From assembly GCA_041191405.1 (NCBI GenBank), contig JBEEOW010000003.1, positions 1-64,000 of the forward strand: a stretch of DNA of 64,000 bases, given 5' to 3'. The notes under the pieces were generated by a model, which was given only the letters and a program-made list of their open reading frames with translations, searched no databases and was not told where the DNA came from. Below are positions 41,725 to 51,972 of the stretch, in pieces; positions within the stretch are counted from its first letter, which is position 1; each line of letters begins with the position of its first letter. Position numbers and translations under genes: made by a program. Source of the stretch: JBEEOW01 sp041191405 (GTDB taxonomy: Bacteria > Bacteroidota > Bacteroidia > Cytophagales > UBA9547).

Positions 41725-42957
41725 ATGCAATTAATTGACAACCATTATGAAATGCAAGGGGTAAAACTCTTGGATGTAGTTGCCGAACACGGAACTCCTT
41801 TGTATGTGTATGATTCATCAAAAATCCTTGAGCAAATTAGTAATTTGAATGAGGCTTTTGCCGGATTAAAACTTAAAATTAAGTATGCAACAAAGGCTTT
41901 GTCTAATTTGTCAATTTTGAAATTGATGAAGAAGGCAGGTGTTGGTTTGGATGTGGTTTCAATTCAAGAATTACATTTGGCTTTAAAAGCTGGTTTCACA
42001 CCAACTGAAATTATGTTTACCCCAAACTGTGTTCCCTTTGAAGAAATTCAAGAAGCGGTTAAAATTGGTGTAAATATTAATATTGACAATATCCCATTTC
42101 TTGAAAAATTTGGAGAATTATATGGACATGATGTTGCTTGTTGTATCAGAATAAATCCACACATTACTGCCGGTGGAAATGATAAAATTAAAACAGGTCA
42201 CGCTGAATCTAAATTCGGAATTTCATTACTCCAAATCGAAGAAGTATATACGTTGATTACAAAATACAACTTAAATATTTCAGGAATCCATGTGCATACT
42301 GGTTCTGATTTTGGTTCAACAGAAGTATTTATGCAAGGTGCTGAAGTGATATTTACCATTGCTCGTAATCTTAAAGAATTAAAATTCATAGATTTTGGTT
42401 CTGGTTTTAAAGTGGCTTACAAAAAAGGCGACAAAGTAACCAACCTTACCGATCTTGGTGCAAAAATGAAAGTTGCATTTACAGCTTTCTGTAAAGCTTA
42501 TGGTTCTGATTTAGAAATTTGGTTTGAACCAGGTAAATATATTGTAAGTGAATCAGGTGTGTTGTTGGCAACTTCTACTGTTGTAAAACCAACACCTGCA
42601 ACTACATTTGTTGGTGTAAATACAGGCTTGAATCACTTAATCAGACCAATGATGTATGATGCTTATCACGATATAGTGAATGTATCAAACCCAACTGGCG
42701 AACATAAAAAATATTCAGTTGTAGGTTATATCTGCGAAACTGATACATTTGGTTGGGAGCGTGATTTGAGCGAAGTAACGCAAGGAGATATTATAGGTTT
42801 TAAAAATGCAGGTGCTTATGGTTTCAGTATGAGTTCAAATTATAACTCTCGTTTCCGCCCAGCAGAGGTATTAGTTCATAATGGCAAAGCGCAACTAATC
42901 AGAAAAAGGGAAACTTTAGAAGATATACTTTCAACCACTGTTGAAATTGATGTTTAA
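41725..42957 (+). CDS. lysA: Diaminopimelate decarboxylase
   Basis: A 410-residue fold-III PLP enzyme. K57 in IKYATKALSN is the PLP lysine. HVHTGSDFG lies near residue 195 in the phosphate-binding region, and EPGKYIV and CETDTFG (near 274 and 338) provide substrate-binding residues. It makes L-lysine from meso-diaminopimelate, the last step of the pathway. Other lysine genes are not in the window. It ends in a long bidirectional terminator. Confidence 0.93.
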   Translation: MQLIDNHYEMQGVKLLDVVAEHGTPLYVYDSSKILEQISNLNEAFAGLKLKIKYATKALSNLSILKLMKKAGVGLDVVSIQELHLALKAGFTPTEIMFTPNCVPFEEIQEAVKIGVNINIDNIPFLEKFGELYGHDVACCIRINPHITAGGNDKIKTGHAESKFGISLLQIEEVYTLITKYNLNISGIHVHTGSDFGSTEVFMQGAEVIFTIARNLKELKFIDFGSGFKVAYKKGDKVTNLTDLGAKMKVAFTAFCKAYGSDLEIWFEPGKYIVSESGVLLATSTVVKPTPATTFVGVNTGLNHLIRPMMYDAYHDIVNVSNPTGEHKKYSVVGYICETDTFGWERDLSEVTQGDIIGFKNAGAYGFSMSSNYNSRFRPAEVLVHNGKAQLIRKRETLEDILSTTVEIDV

Positions 42958-42961
42958 AATA

Positions 42962-42999
42962 AACAATAATGGCTACCACAATTGGTAGCCATTATTGTT
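42962..42999. terminator. 17-base perfect bidirectional hairpin between lysA and DUF4349 gene
   Basis: Arms 42962-42978 and 42983-42999 are perfectly complementary around CAAT; the right arm reaches into the stop codon of the DUF4349 gene. Confidence 0.85.
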
Positions 43000-43891
43000 A
43001 AGATTTGTATTGTTTTTTGTAAATTAAATAACCAAGGATAGCTACTATAATTAAAACCCACAATTTGGTGATTCCTAAAATAATATTTTCTAAAATTAGA
43101 ATACCAAGAGTTATACTATTCCAAAATTTCAAATAAAATGGATCTTCATAAGGTTTAATACTTTTTTCAAATGCTACTTTAATATCTCTAAAAGAGTTTC
43201 TTTGATAAATTTCGAGGGTTATTGTACTAAAGTCAACTTGTTGGTTAATGTTGAGGTTGTTAATTAGTGCTTCGTCCGAGATAATTTGTTTTTCTAATTT
43301 TGAATCTTCAATAGAGAGTAAATTGTTGTTTTTTGAAATAGCTATATTTTGCTTATTGTTAATGTTTTTTTGAAAATTTGAATTTCGTTTCATTTTCAAT
43401 TGATTTGATAAAAGTTCAAGTTGTACATCTTCCGCTTTTAATGTTTTAGAATTTAAAAATTCAACCATAGATGATATTTGCCTTAAGGTAATATCAAGCA
43501 TTTGATTGGGTACTTTAATGGTAATTAGGTTTGTTTCATTAAAACAGATTCGTTCTACTGATGAGTCAGGAGAAATCTGAATCGTTTCTTGATTAGTTAT
43601 ATTTACATTATGATTTGAAAATGAAATATATCCATTGTTTTGAGTAATTAAATTTTCTAATTGTTGGCTTGTTTTAGTTACATTGTTTACTCTAAATTTT
43701 AAATCAGCCGTTCTAATTATTTTATTGTTATTTTTTGTTTTATCTGAACCAATATTATTGTTTGAGTAAGATTCATTACTACTTGTGCTATCTGCCGAGG
43801 CGTATTCGCTGTTCATTTCATTTTTATTACAAGCAATAAGTGATATTGCAAATGTAAAAACTATAAGGTTTACAAATGGATACTTTATCAT
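42998..43891 (-). CDS. DUF4349 lipoprotein
   Basis: A 297-residue protein with a lipobox ending LIAC, so C21 should be lipid-modified. A Ser/Asn-rich linker (25-60) is followed by the DUF4349 core with IIRTADLKFRVNNVTKTSQQ and a helical region (150-215), and by one transmembrane helix near 262-287. Members of this family sit in the envelope; function is unknown. A hypothetical gene follows upstream on the same strand. Confidence 0.82.
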   Translation of the reverse strand: MIKYPFVNLIVFTFAISLIACNKNEMNSEYASADSTSSNESYSNNNIGSDKTKNNNKIIRTADLKFRVNNVTKTSQQLENLITQNNGYISFSNHNVNITNQETIQISPDSSVERICFNETNLITIKVPNQMLDITLRQISSMVEFLNSKTLKAEDVQLELLSNQLKMKRNSNFQKNINNKQNIAISKNNNLLSIEDSKLEKQIISDEALINNLNINQQVDFSTITLEIYQRNSFRDIKVAFEKSIKPYEDPFYLKFWNSITLGILILENIILGITKLWVLIIVAILGYLIYKKQYKS

Positions 43892-43957
43892 GACTTTATA
43901 TTTAGAGTTTATAAATTTCCCTTTATCAAAAGTCGATTATAAAGTAACCCAACCAAT

Positions 43958-44431
43958 TTAAATTAATTTTTCTAGCTCCAAATTGTAGTCGAATTGTAAA
44001 TCTTCATGTAGTTTTTCAATTTCTTTTCTAATTTTTTTTATTTGATTATCAAACATATTTGCCAATGTAGGATTGCTTTTATAATCTTTAATACTGTTTT
44101 TTAGATTTATACAAAAATGAATTAAAAGTTCAATTGTAACTGTAGGTTTATTAGCGTATTTACAATATTTCGAAATTGTTTTTAAAATTTTTCTAACGCT
44201 TTTTTTAATAATAAAATAGTTTTTTGGATTTATTTCTTCAAATAAAGTGACAGTTTCAATTTTTACAGAATTTATGTATTCTTCCTCATGATCGCTTTGG
44301 TATAAAAGGTAGTATAAATATTCTTTATTTTCTTTTTTATATTTCGCGAGTTTAATACATATCTCTATCAAGTATTCATGCGGAATACTCTGTAGTTCTT
44401 TTTTTATCTGACTTATAGAATTTGTTTGCAT
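43958..44431 (-). CDS. Conserved hypothetical helical protein
   Basis: A 157-residue protein from the ATG at 44431; an 18-codon extension would need TTG at 44485 and looks unlike the rest. It is charged and mostly helical, with IPHEYLIEICIKLAKYKKEN and EYLYYLLYQSDHEEEYINSV. It resembles a hypothetical protein I have often seen in Bacteroidota, but I know no function. No signal peptide or membrane segment is visible. Confidence 0.72.
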   Translation of the reverse strand: MQTNSISQIKKELQSIPHEYLIEICIKLAKYKKENKEYLYYLLYQSDHEEEYINSVKIETVTLFEEINPKNYFIIKKSVRKILKTISKYCKYANKPTVTIELLIHFCINLKNSIKDYKSNPTLANMFDNQIKKIRKEIEKLHEDLQFDYNLELEKLI

Positions 44432-44632
44432 TTTACAAAATAAGAACTTTTTAATGATAAAATGGATTATTTTTATAAGATTCAAAGTAGTAAACTTAAT
44501 TAAGTTTATATTATCCTAAAATCTCAAAAAAAATCAATTAAAATATATAAAATTGAGAATAAAGTAGTAAAATCTTAAGATAAAATTATTAATTTGTGAA
44601 CCAAATATTAATCAAAAGGCACACCACAAATT

Positions 44633-47600
44633 ATGCAGTTTAATTATAAAAAAACTATTGTACTTGCATCCAGTTTTCTATTGTTTTCAAGTTTATATGC
44701 TCAAGATAATAACCCCCTAGTAGATTCAAAAATTGTAATTGAGGAAGGAATTGAGCTTCATGATCAAGAAAAATACAATGAAGCAATTCAAAAATATATG
44801 TTAGTTTCAAAAAGTGATACTAATTATATGACTGCTTTGTATGAAGCTTGTTTGTCGTACTCAGGTATGAAAAATTATACTAAAGCAATAGAGTTAGGAA
44901 AAGAAGGTTTAAAAGTAAATAGTTCGTCAAAACTTAGTTTTTATAATACTGTAGCAGGTGCATATGATGATTCTGGGGATAGTTTAAAAGCATTAGAAGT
45001 TTATAAAGAAGGCTTAAGTGAATTTCCTCACAATTATTTACTTCATTATAATTTAGGGATCACTTATGAGAAGCTAAAAAAATATGATGAAGCAATGGGT
45101 GCTTATCAAAAAGCAATTAATCTAAATTTGTATCATGCCGGAAGTCATTTACGTTTAGGAATTTTGATGGCAAATCAAGGTAATTTGGTACCAGCACTAC
45201 TTTCATTGAATACTTTTTTAACATTAGAAGGCAACACTGACAGAGCTTATGCAGCTTTGATGATAATTCAAGATTTAGTACAAGCTAAATATGAACCAAA
45301 AACAGTAGTTTCAACATCATATACTGGTGATATTTTTAAAGAGATTGATGTATTAATCAATTCTAAAATTTCTTTAAACGATAAGTATAAAAGTAAAATA
45401 AAGTTAAGATATCCAACAACATTACAATCTCAACTTTTATTAGAAAAGTTAGAGTACGTTGCTAAAGAAAATGACTTTTGGATGCAAACTTATGTTCCAT
45501 TTTTTAAATCTGTTTATAATGAAAATCAATTTGAACCATTTGCTTACAATTTATTAACTTCAGTAAATATTGAAGATGCTCAAAAATGGCTAAAGAAAAA
45601 CTCAACAAAATTGAAAGACTTTGGAACTTGGGCAGTGTCGGTTTTGAACAAACAACGTTCAAATGCAACTGTAGTAGAAAATGGAGTTGAAAAGCCAGTT
45701 TACAGAACTTTTTATGATAAAGGTGAGCTCTATGGAATTGGGGAATCGAAAGAATTTAACAATTCAAAAGTTCCTGTAGGTTTATGGACATATTATTTTA
45801 GTAGTGGTTATAAAATGTCACTAATAAATTATAACAACGAAGGCAAAAAAGAAGGTAAAACAATATATTATCATTCTAATGGTGAAGTAAATACCATTTG
45901 TAATTACAAGAATGGCGAACTTGAAGGTAAATACGAGTTATTTAACGAAAGAGGCGTTTTAGTTAATGTTGTAAATTATAAAGAAGGAAAGTTAGACGGA
46001 AATTTTATTGAAAACTACGGAACCGGACAGCTTCATTTTGAAAGAGTTTACAAAGATGGAAAAAAACATGGACCTGAAACTGAATATTTCATTGATGGTT
46101 CGGTTAAATTAAAGGGAAATTATCTTGAAGGTGAAATAGAAGGTGATGCAACAGTATATTTTAATTCTGGTGCAATAGATTGGAAAGGAAGCTATAAAAC
46201 TAGTAAAAGAAATGGTCAATATATTTCTTATTACAGAAATGGTAAAATTGAATCAAAAGGAGAATATCTGAATGGAGAATATGTTGGAAAGTGGGAGTTG
46301 TATCATAGAAACGGCAAGCTGAAACAAATTTTAAACTACAATAATTTAGGTAAAATTGTTGGAGAAGTTAAAGTATATAATGATCAAGGTGCTTTAGAAG
46401 AAGTTATGAATTTTAACGAAAAAGGAGAAAAGCAAGGTCAAGAAAAACTTTATAATGTTAAAACCGGAAAAGTGTTTTCAGTTAGTATGTATGAGAGTGA
46501 TAAATTGAAATCAACTCAATATTTAGATGCTAATGGAAAAGTGATAGAGGAATATAAAATGTCCAAAAATAAAGCAAACTTTTTTGTTAAAAATGAAGAT
46601 GGTGTAAAATTAGCCGAAGGTAATGTAGCCAATTTTGAAAGAAATGGACCTTGGAAATTTTATAACAAATTTGGTAAATTAATCAATTTAGAAACTTACA
46701 AAGATGGAGTATTGGATGGTCCTTGGGTATCATATTATGTTACAGGTATTAAAGCTTCAGAAGTAGATTATAAAGATGGCTCAGAACATGGCTATTTTAA
46801 AAGTTACTATAACAATGGCAAATTAAAATCAGAAGGTTGGTATCAGCATGGACAACAACAAGGAACATGGATTTATTATTATCCAACTGGTTTAATTCAA
46901 GAAAAATCATACTTCATAAATGGAATTTTAACAGGCATAAATGAAGAATATAATGTACTTGGTAAAAAATCTTACGAATCAAAGTCGTGGGGAGAAATAA
47001 TAGAAGAAATAAATTTCTTAGACTCAACCGGGAAAGTTGTTTCAAATAATGTTTTTGTTAAAGGTAATGGAGAAGAAAAATCATTTTACCCAAATAAAAA
47101 AATCAGAAAACAGGCTATTTACAAAAACAGTTTAGTTGAAGGAGAGGTGCTTTGGAACTTCCCAACAGGAAAAATATATTCAAAAGCAAATTATAAAGCT
47201 GGAAGAAGAAATGGTAAATTTATAATTAATTATGACAATGGTTTTAAATCAGAAGAAGGAAGTTATGTAAGAGGCGATGCCGTTGGTGAGTGGAAATATT
47301 ACAGCAGAGAAACTGGTAATTTATATCATTTAACTTATTATAACGAATTTGGGGAAACTGATTCAACAAGTATTTGGTATTATCCAAGTGGCAAAGTAGA
47401 AGCAAAAATTAAATTTGAAGCTGATCAAAAACATGGTCCTTCAATTTATTACTCTGAACAAGGAGATATAGTTGTTGAGAAAATTTTTGAAAAAGGAGAG
47501 TTGGTTTCTTTTGCTTATTATAAATCAGATGGCAAAAAGGTTGAAGAAAAAATTTCAAAAGGTGAATATAAGTTGAAATCGTATTATGCCAATGGTAAAC

Positions 47601-47929
47601 TTTCAGCTGAAGAAGATTTAGTTGATGGAAACTATTCTGGAAAAAGAATACAATATTACCCAAATGGTTCGTTACAAATTGTGCGTAACTACAATAATAA
47701 TATTCAAGAAGGGGAAGAGTTAAACTATTACTCTAATGGAAAAGTTAAAAGTTCAGAAATATATTTTAATGGCGAATTACATGGACCAGCAAAATATTAC
47801 AGACAAGACGGTAAATTAGAGAGAGAAGAAAATTATATTTTAGGTGAGAAGCATGGAGAATTTAAATATTATGATTTAACAGGAAAGTTGATAAAAACTG
47901 TTAAATATGTATTGAATATAGCTGAATAA
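44633..47929 (+). CDS. Exported TPR and YwqK/MORN-like repeat protein
   Basis: A 1098-residue protein. A signal peptide covers about 1-24 (LYAQ). TPR repeats occupy about 30-200. From about residue 360 to the end there are more than twenty ~23-residue repeats of the type YYSNGKVKSSEIYFNGELHG and YPNGSLQIVRNYNNN, the MORN-like pattern annotated as YwqK antitoxin; no toxin is nearby and the size makes that role unlikely. It probably lies in the periplasm or at the surface. The next gene, an exported transglutaminase-like protein, begins two bases after its stop. Confidence 0.85.
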   Translation: MQFNYKKTIVLASSFLLFSSLYAQDNNPLVDSKIVIEEGIELHDQEKYNEAIQKYMLVSKSDTNYMTALYEACLSYSGMKNYTKAIELGKEGLKVNSSSKLSFYNTVAGAYDDSGDSLKALEVYKEGLSEFPHNYLLHYNLGITYEKLKKYDEAMGAYQKAINLNLYHAGSHLRLGILMANQGNLVPALLSLNTFLTLEGNTDRAYAALMIIQDLVQAKYEPKTVVSTSYTGDIFKEIDVLINSKISLNDKYKSKIKLRYPTTLQSQLLLEKLEYVAKENDFWMQTYVPFFKSVYNENQFEPFAYNLLTSVNIEDAQKWLKKNSTKLKDFGTWAVSVLNKQRSNATVVENGVEKPVYRTFYDKGELYGIGESKEFNNSKVPVGLWTYYFSSGYKMSLINYNNEGKKEGKTIYYHSNGEVNTICNYKNGELEGKYELFNERGVLVNVVNYKEGKLDGNFIENYGTGQLHFERVYKDGKKHGPETEYFIDGSVKLKGNYLEGEIEGDATVYFNSGAIDWKGSYKTSKRNGQYISYYRNGKIESKGEYLNGEYVGKWELYHRNGKLKQILNYNNLGKIVGEVKVYNDQGALEEVMNFNEKGEKQGQEKLYNVKTGKVFSVSMYESDKLKSTQYLDANGKVIEEYKMSKNKANFFVKNEDGVKLAEGNVANFERNGPWKFYNKFGKLINLETYKDGVLDGPWVSYYVTGIKASEVDYKDGSEHGYFKSYYNNGKLKSEGWYQHGQQQGTWIYYYPTGLIQEKSYFINGILTGINEEYNVLGKKSYESKSWGEIIEEINFLDSTGKVVSNNVFVKGNGEEKSFYPNKKIRKQAIYKNSLVEGEVLWNFPTGKIYSKANYKAGRRNGKFIINYDNGFKSEEGSYVRGDAVGEWKYYSRETGNLYHLTYYNEFGETDSTSIWYYPSGKVEAKIKFEADQKHGPSIYYSEQGDIVVEKIFEKGELVSFAYYKSDGKKVEEKISKGEYKLKSYYANGKLSAEEDLVDGNYSGKRIQYYPNGSLQIVRNYNNNIQEGEELNYYSNGKVKSSEIYFNGELHGPAKYYRQDGKLEREENYILGEKHGEFKYYDLTGKLIKTVKYVLNIAE

Positions 47930-47931
47930 AT

Positions 47932-49872
47932 ATGATAAAATTGAAAAAAGTATTAAAACAAAATATTTTTATAATATACATTTTGAGCATTGGCATAAAT
48001 GCCAATGCTCAATCTATTACTTTTGAAAAAGCTAAAAAGCAATATCCTGATGAACTTGCCATTTATGTGAAAAAAAGTGAGCAAATGAACATAGATATTG
48101 TTAAAGACAGTGTTATTGTTACCACTGAAAATTTTTCAGACATGTTGCATTTGTCTGAGAAATCCAATGTATATGCCGAAAGGTCAGTTCCTCATTCTAA
48201 ATTTATGGAACTGATTGAAATTAAAGCTAATACCTTAAGCCCAACAAAAAATGAAAAATTTGAAAATGTAAAAGTTACAAATTTTACAGTACAGAATGAT
48301 ATAAGTTCAGGAGTATTTTACGATGATGGGAAAAGTACAAATTTTATATTCCCAAGTATTAAAGAGGGCGCTCATACTATATATCAATACAAGCACAAAA
48401 TAAGGGAACCTCGATTTTTAACGTCTTATTTTTTTGCTGAACATGCTTCAGTTTTGGAGTCAGAATTTAAGGTTGTTGTAAATTCAAAAATTAAAGTAAA
48501 ATTTGAACTATTTGGAATTACTAAAGAACAATTAGAGTATTCTGAAGAAATAAAAGGGAAACAAAAAATCTATACTTGGAAAGCAAAAAACCTTAAAGGA
48601 TATAGGTTTGAAAGTAGTTGCCCAAACATTAGATATTTTGCACCTCACATTATGGCTTATGTAGAGGAAGTAGAACTTAAAAATACTAAAAAGCAGTACT
48701 TAAGTGAACCTCAGCAGTTATATGATTTTTTCTATAGTTTTGTTAAAGATGTAAACAAAAATGAAGATGAACAAATTAAGAAAGTAGTTGATTCATTAAC
48801 AACTGGTGTTAAATCTGATTTAGAAAAAACAAAAAGAATATTTTATTGGGTTCAAGATCATATTAGATATATAGCTTTTGAGGATGGTTATGGTGGTTTT
48901 ATACCAAGAGAAGCAAGTGCTATTTATCAAAAACGTTATGGTGATTGTAAAGATATGGCAAGTATCATTACTTATATGTTACATCAAGCCAAAATACCTG
49001 CTTACCTAACGTGGATAGGTGCACGAAATATTCCATACACTTTCGATAAAAATCCATCACCAAATGCAGCTAATCACATGATTGCTACAGCTTTTGTTGA
49101 CGGCAAGTACATTTATTTAGACGCAACAGGTACATATACACGTTTTGGTTTTCCTACCGAAATGATACAAGGCAAACAGTGTATCATAGCTAAAAATGAA
49201 CGCACTTTCGATAAACAATTTGTTCCAATTATGGATAAAACCCAAAGTGGAAGTGTAGATTCTGTTAATATTTCAATTTCTGGGAAAACAATAAAAGGGG
49301 CTGGTATTAAAAAAGTTGATGGATATTCGAAACTAAATCTTGTGCCATATTTGATAGGTAAATCAGAGGAAAAACAGAAAGAAATTTTAACAGGTTATTT
49401 AGAAAAAGGTAACAATAAATTCTTTTTAGAAAGCTTTAATTTAAAAGATGTTGAAGATAGAGATAAAAAGATAAGTATTGATTATCAGTTTAAAGTAGAA
49501 GATTACGCTAAATCTATAAATAACGAGATTTATATAAATATGAATCTAGATAAAATTTTTCATAATGACGATATTGATACTACAAAGCGAAAATTGCCAA
49601 TTGAGTATGATTTTAAGTTTATAAATCAAAGTAAGGTGATTTTAGAAATTCCAGCCGGTTATAAAGTTGGTTATATTCCATCAAATCAGCATTTTAAAGG
49701 TAATAAGTTTGAGTTTAAAATTGAATACAATCTTGTTAAAAATAAAATATCAATGAAAAGAGTTGTTTTGTTTGATGAACTAATGCTAGAAAAGGAACAA
49801 TTTAAAAGTTGGAACGAAATGATTGCTGAATTGAATAAAGCATATAAAGAAGTTGTAGTTTTAAAAAAATAA
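47932..49872 (+). CDS. Exported DUF3857-transglutaminase-like protein with intact catalytic triad
   Basis: A 646-residue protein with a signal peptide (to about 27). DUF3857 covers about 50-240, followed by a transglutaminase-like domain. C339 (YGDCKDMA), H382 (NHMI) and D397 (YLDATG) form a complete triad. A beta-rich C-terminal domain follows. Such proteins are thought to act as periplasmic cysteine peptidases or crosslinkers, without a known substrate. It follows the YwqK-repeat gene by two bases and is followed by a related protein that lacks the triad. Confidence 0.88.
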   Translation: MIKLKKVLKQNIFIIYILSIGINANAQSITFEKAKKQYPDELAIYVKKSEQMNIDIVKDSVIVTTENFSDMLHLSEKSNVYAERSVPHSKFMELIEIKANTLSPTKNEKFENVKVTNFTVQNDISSGVFYDDGKSTNFIFPSIKEGAHTIYQYKHKIREPRFLTSYFFAEHASVLESEFKVVVNSKIKVKFELFGITKEQLEYSEEIKGKQKIYTWKAKNLKGYRFESSCPNIRYFAPHIMAYVEEVELKNTKKQYLSEPQQLYDFFYSFVKDVNKNEDEQIKKVVDSLTTGVKSDLEKTKRIFYWVQDHIRYIAFEDGYGGFIPREASAIYQKRYGDCKDMASIITYMLHQAKIPAYLTWIGARNIPYTFDKNPSPNAANHMIATAFVDGKYIYLDATGTYTRFGFPTEMIQGKQCIIAKNERTFDKQFVPIMDKTQSGSVDSVNISISGKTIKGAGIKKVDGYSKLNLVPYLIGKSEEKQKEILTGYLEKGNNKFFLESFNLKDVEDRDKKISIDYQFKVEDYAKSINNEIYINMNLDKIFHNDDIDTTKRKLPIEYDFKFINQSKVILEIPAGYKVGYIPSNQHFKGNKFEFKIEYNLVKNKISMKRVVLFDELMLEKEQFKSWNEMIAELNKAYKEVVVLKK

Positions 49873-49911
49873 TTAACCAATTACCAATTTAAATAAATAT
49901 AATACCACGCT

Positions 49912-51879
49912 ATGAAAAAAAATCCTTTTTTATTTATTGTACTAATTATACTACAAGCAAACTTCCTTTTCGCAAAGGAGTTTGAATATGAAGGTTATGA
50001 TTGGGATAAAACAAGAAAAATTACTACACTAACACCAGTAGAATTAAAAGAACAGGCTATAATAATTAAAGATAAAAGAGCTATTGAGTATGTTTATAAT
50101 TCAAAAGATGAATTAGAGTCATATAGATTGATTCATAAAATTGTAAGAGTAAATTCAGATGAAGCGATAGAGGCATACAATAAGGTTTATATTTCAATGT
50201 ATGATGTTTTAAATATAGTTGACTTGAAAGTGAGAGTTTTAACCCAATCAGGTAAAACTATTGAACTTAATAAAGAAAACATTAAAGAAGTCGAAAATTT
50301 AGACAATGCTGGTCAATACAAAATTTTTGCTATTGAAGGCGCTGAAAAAAAATGTGAAATTGAATATTATTATATAATCAGAACTACTGCATCCTATTTT
50401 GGAAGAGAACTTTTTCAATCTTCTTACCCATCTAAAGGTATTGATTTTGAATTAATTAGTCCACTTAATTTGACCTTTAGCACAAAATCATATAATGGAT
50501 TATCTGAGGCAATTAGAGAGGATACTACAGGTAAAAAGAAACAAGTTTTGAAGCTTTATACCAAAGATTTAGCTGCATTTACAAAAGAAGAATTTGCAGC
50601 TAACAATGCAAATAAAATGTATTTAAGGTACAAATTATCTGCAAATGGTAAAACAAAATTATTTAGATGGTCGGATGCTGCCCAAAATATATACTCAAAT
50701 GTTTATTATTGGGAAAATGAAAAAGAGTTAAAGTCCTTAGATAAATTTTTAAAATCATTAAACATTTCTAAGGTTAAAACTGATGAAGAAAAAATTATCT
50801 TAGTAGAAAATTATGTTAAAAATAATATAGGCATCAACGATGATGTAGATAAAGAAGGATACTTTATTGAAACAATTATAACTAAAAAATATGCAAGTAA
50901 ATTAGGTGTAACACGTTTATTTGCTGGAATTTTTACAAAACTAGGAATTAAACATCAATTAGTGTTAACATGTGATAGAAGCGAGGAGAAATTTGATCCC
51001 AAATTTGAAACTTTTTCCGTTTTGGATAACTATTTAATCTATTTCGAAGGTGTAGATAAATATATTGCTCCAACAGAGTATCAATATAGATTTCCATTAG
51101 TGCCATATGATTGGACATATAATAGTGGATTGTTAATAAAACCTGTAGTTGCTGGGGAAATGAAAACAGCTGTAGATGTTATTAAATTTATTCCAGCTAC
51201 AGATTATAAAACTAGTTTTCATAACCATTATTTGGATTTAAGTTTTAAACCTGATATGCAATCCATAAATGTTAAATTTAAATCAACAATGGCAGGTCAT
51301 AATGCAGTTTATTACCAACCATATTATTCTCTAATTTCAGATGAGAAAAAAACTGAAATGAGTGAACAAATTGTTAAACAATCAGCTCAGGATGCTAAAA
51401 TATTAAGCTTATCTGTACTTAATACTGATATGAATATATCTACAATCAATCATCCTTTTGACATAATTTCTGATTTTGAAACGAGTTCAGTTGTTGAAAA
51501 AGCTGGGAATAAATATATTTTGAAAGTAGGTGAATTAATTGGACGTCAATCAGAGCTTTATCAAGATACCAAAAGAAAACAAGAGGTAGAGAATGATTTT
51601 AACAGAAGCTATACTAGAGAAATAAATATAACAATTCCTGATGGTTATACATGTAAAAACCTAAATGATTTAAACCTTGATGTATATTATGAAGATAAAG
51701 GTGATAGAACAATGGCATTTACTTCAGTTTATAAATTAGAAGGTAATGTTGTAAAAGTTTCGATTCAAGAATATTACAAAAATATTGTTTATCCAATATC
51801 AATATTTGAAAACTATAGAAAGGTGATTAACGCTGCTGCGGATTTCAATAAAATTACTCTAGTATTTGAAAAAAAGTAG
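49912..51879 (+). CDS. Exported DUF3857-transglutaminase-like protein without catalytic residues
   Basis: A 655-residue protein with a signal peptide (to about 22) and the same layout as its upstream neighbour: DUF3857 at about 40-240, a transglutaminase-like domain at about 290-420 and a beta-rich end. Aligned to the neighbour, the Cys in YGDCK is replaced (YASK, residues 327-330), the His in NHMI corresponds to Asn in DNYL, and the Asp in YLDAT to Ala in YIAPT. All three catalytic positions are thus lost. It may act as a binding partner or regulator. A strong terminator follows. Confidence 0.87.
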   Translation: MKKNPFLFIVLIILQANFLFAKEFEYEGYDWDKTRKITTLTPVELKEQAIIIKDKRAIEYVYNSKDELESYRLIHKIVRVNSDEAIEAYNKVYISMYDVLNIVDLKVRVLTQSGKTIELNKENIKEVENLDNAGQYKIFAIEGAEKKCEIEYYYIIRTTASYFGRELFQSSYPSKGIDFELISPLNLTFSTKSYNGLSEAIREDTTGKKKQVLKLYTKDLAAFTKEEFAANNANKMYLRYKLSANGKTKLFRWSDAAQNIYSNVYYWENEKELKSLDKFLKSLNISKVKTDEEKIILVENYVKNNIGINDDVDKEGYFIETIITKKYASKLGVTRLFAGIFTKLGIKHQLVLTCDRSEEKFDPKFETFSVLDNYLIYFEGVDKYIAPTEYQYRFPLVPYDWTYNSGLLIKPVVAGEMKTAVDVIKFIPATDYKTSFHNHYLDLSFKPDMQSINVKFKSTMAGHNAVYYQPYYSLISDEKKTEMSEQIVKQSAQDAKILSLSVLNTDMNISTINHPFDIISDFETSSVVEKAGNKYILKVGELIGRQSELYQDTKRKQEVENDFNRSYTREINITIPDGYTCKNLNDLNLDVYYEDKGDRTMAFTSVYKLEGNVVKVSIQEYYKNIVYPISIFENYRKVINAAADFNKITLVFEKK

Positions 51880-51900
51880 AATAAGTTAATTCAAATATTT

Positions 51901-51938
51901 AAAAGGCAATTTTTCTAATAAAAAAATTGCCTTTTTTT
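51901..51938 (+). terminator. Terminator after the YwqK-DUF3857 cluster
   Basis: Perfect 14-base arms 51901-51914 and 51922-51935 with a T run. Confidence 0.88.
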
Positions 51939-51972
51939 ATGAAAATACGTTTTAGTTTTAAAAAATTTAATT

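Noticed and set aside
44633..47929. Toxin-antitoxin function suggested by the YwqK repeat name
   Set aside because: The protein is 1098 residues long, exported and without a toxin gene nearby; the repeats are better seen as a scaffold.
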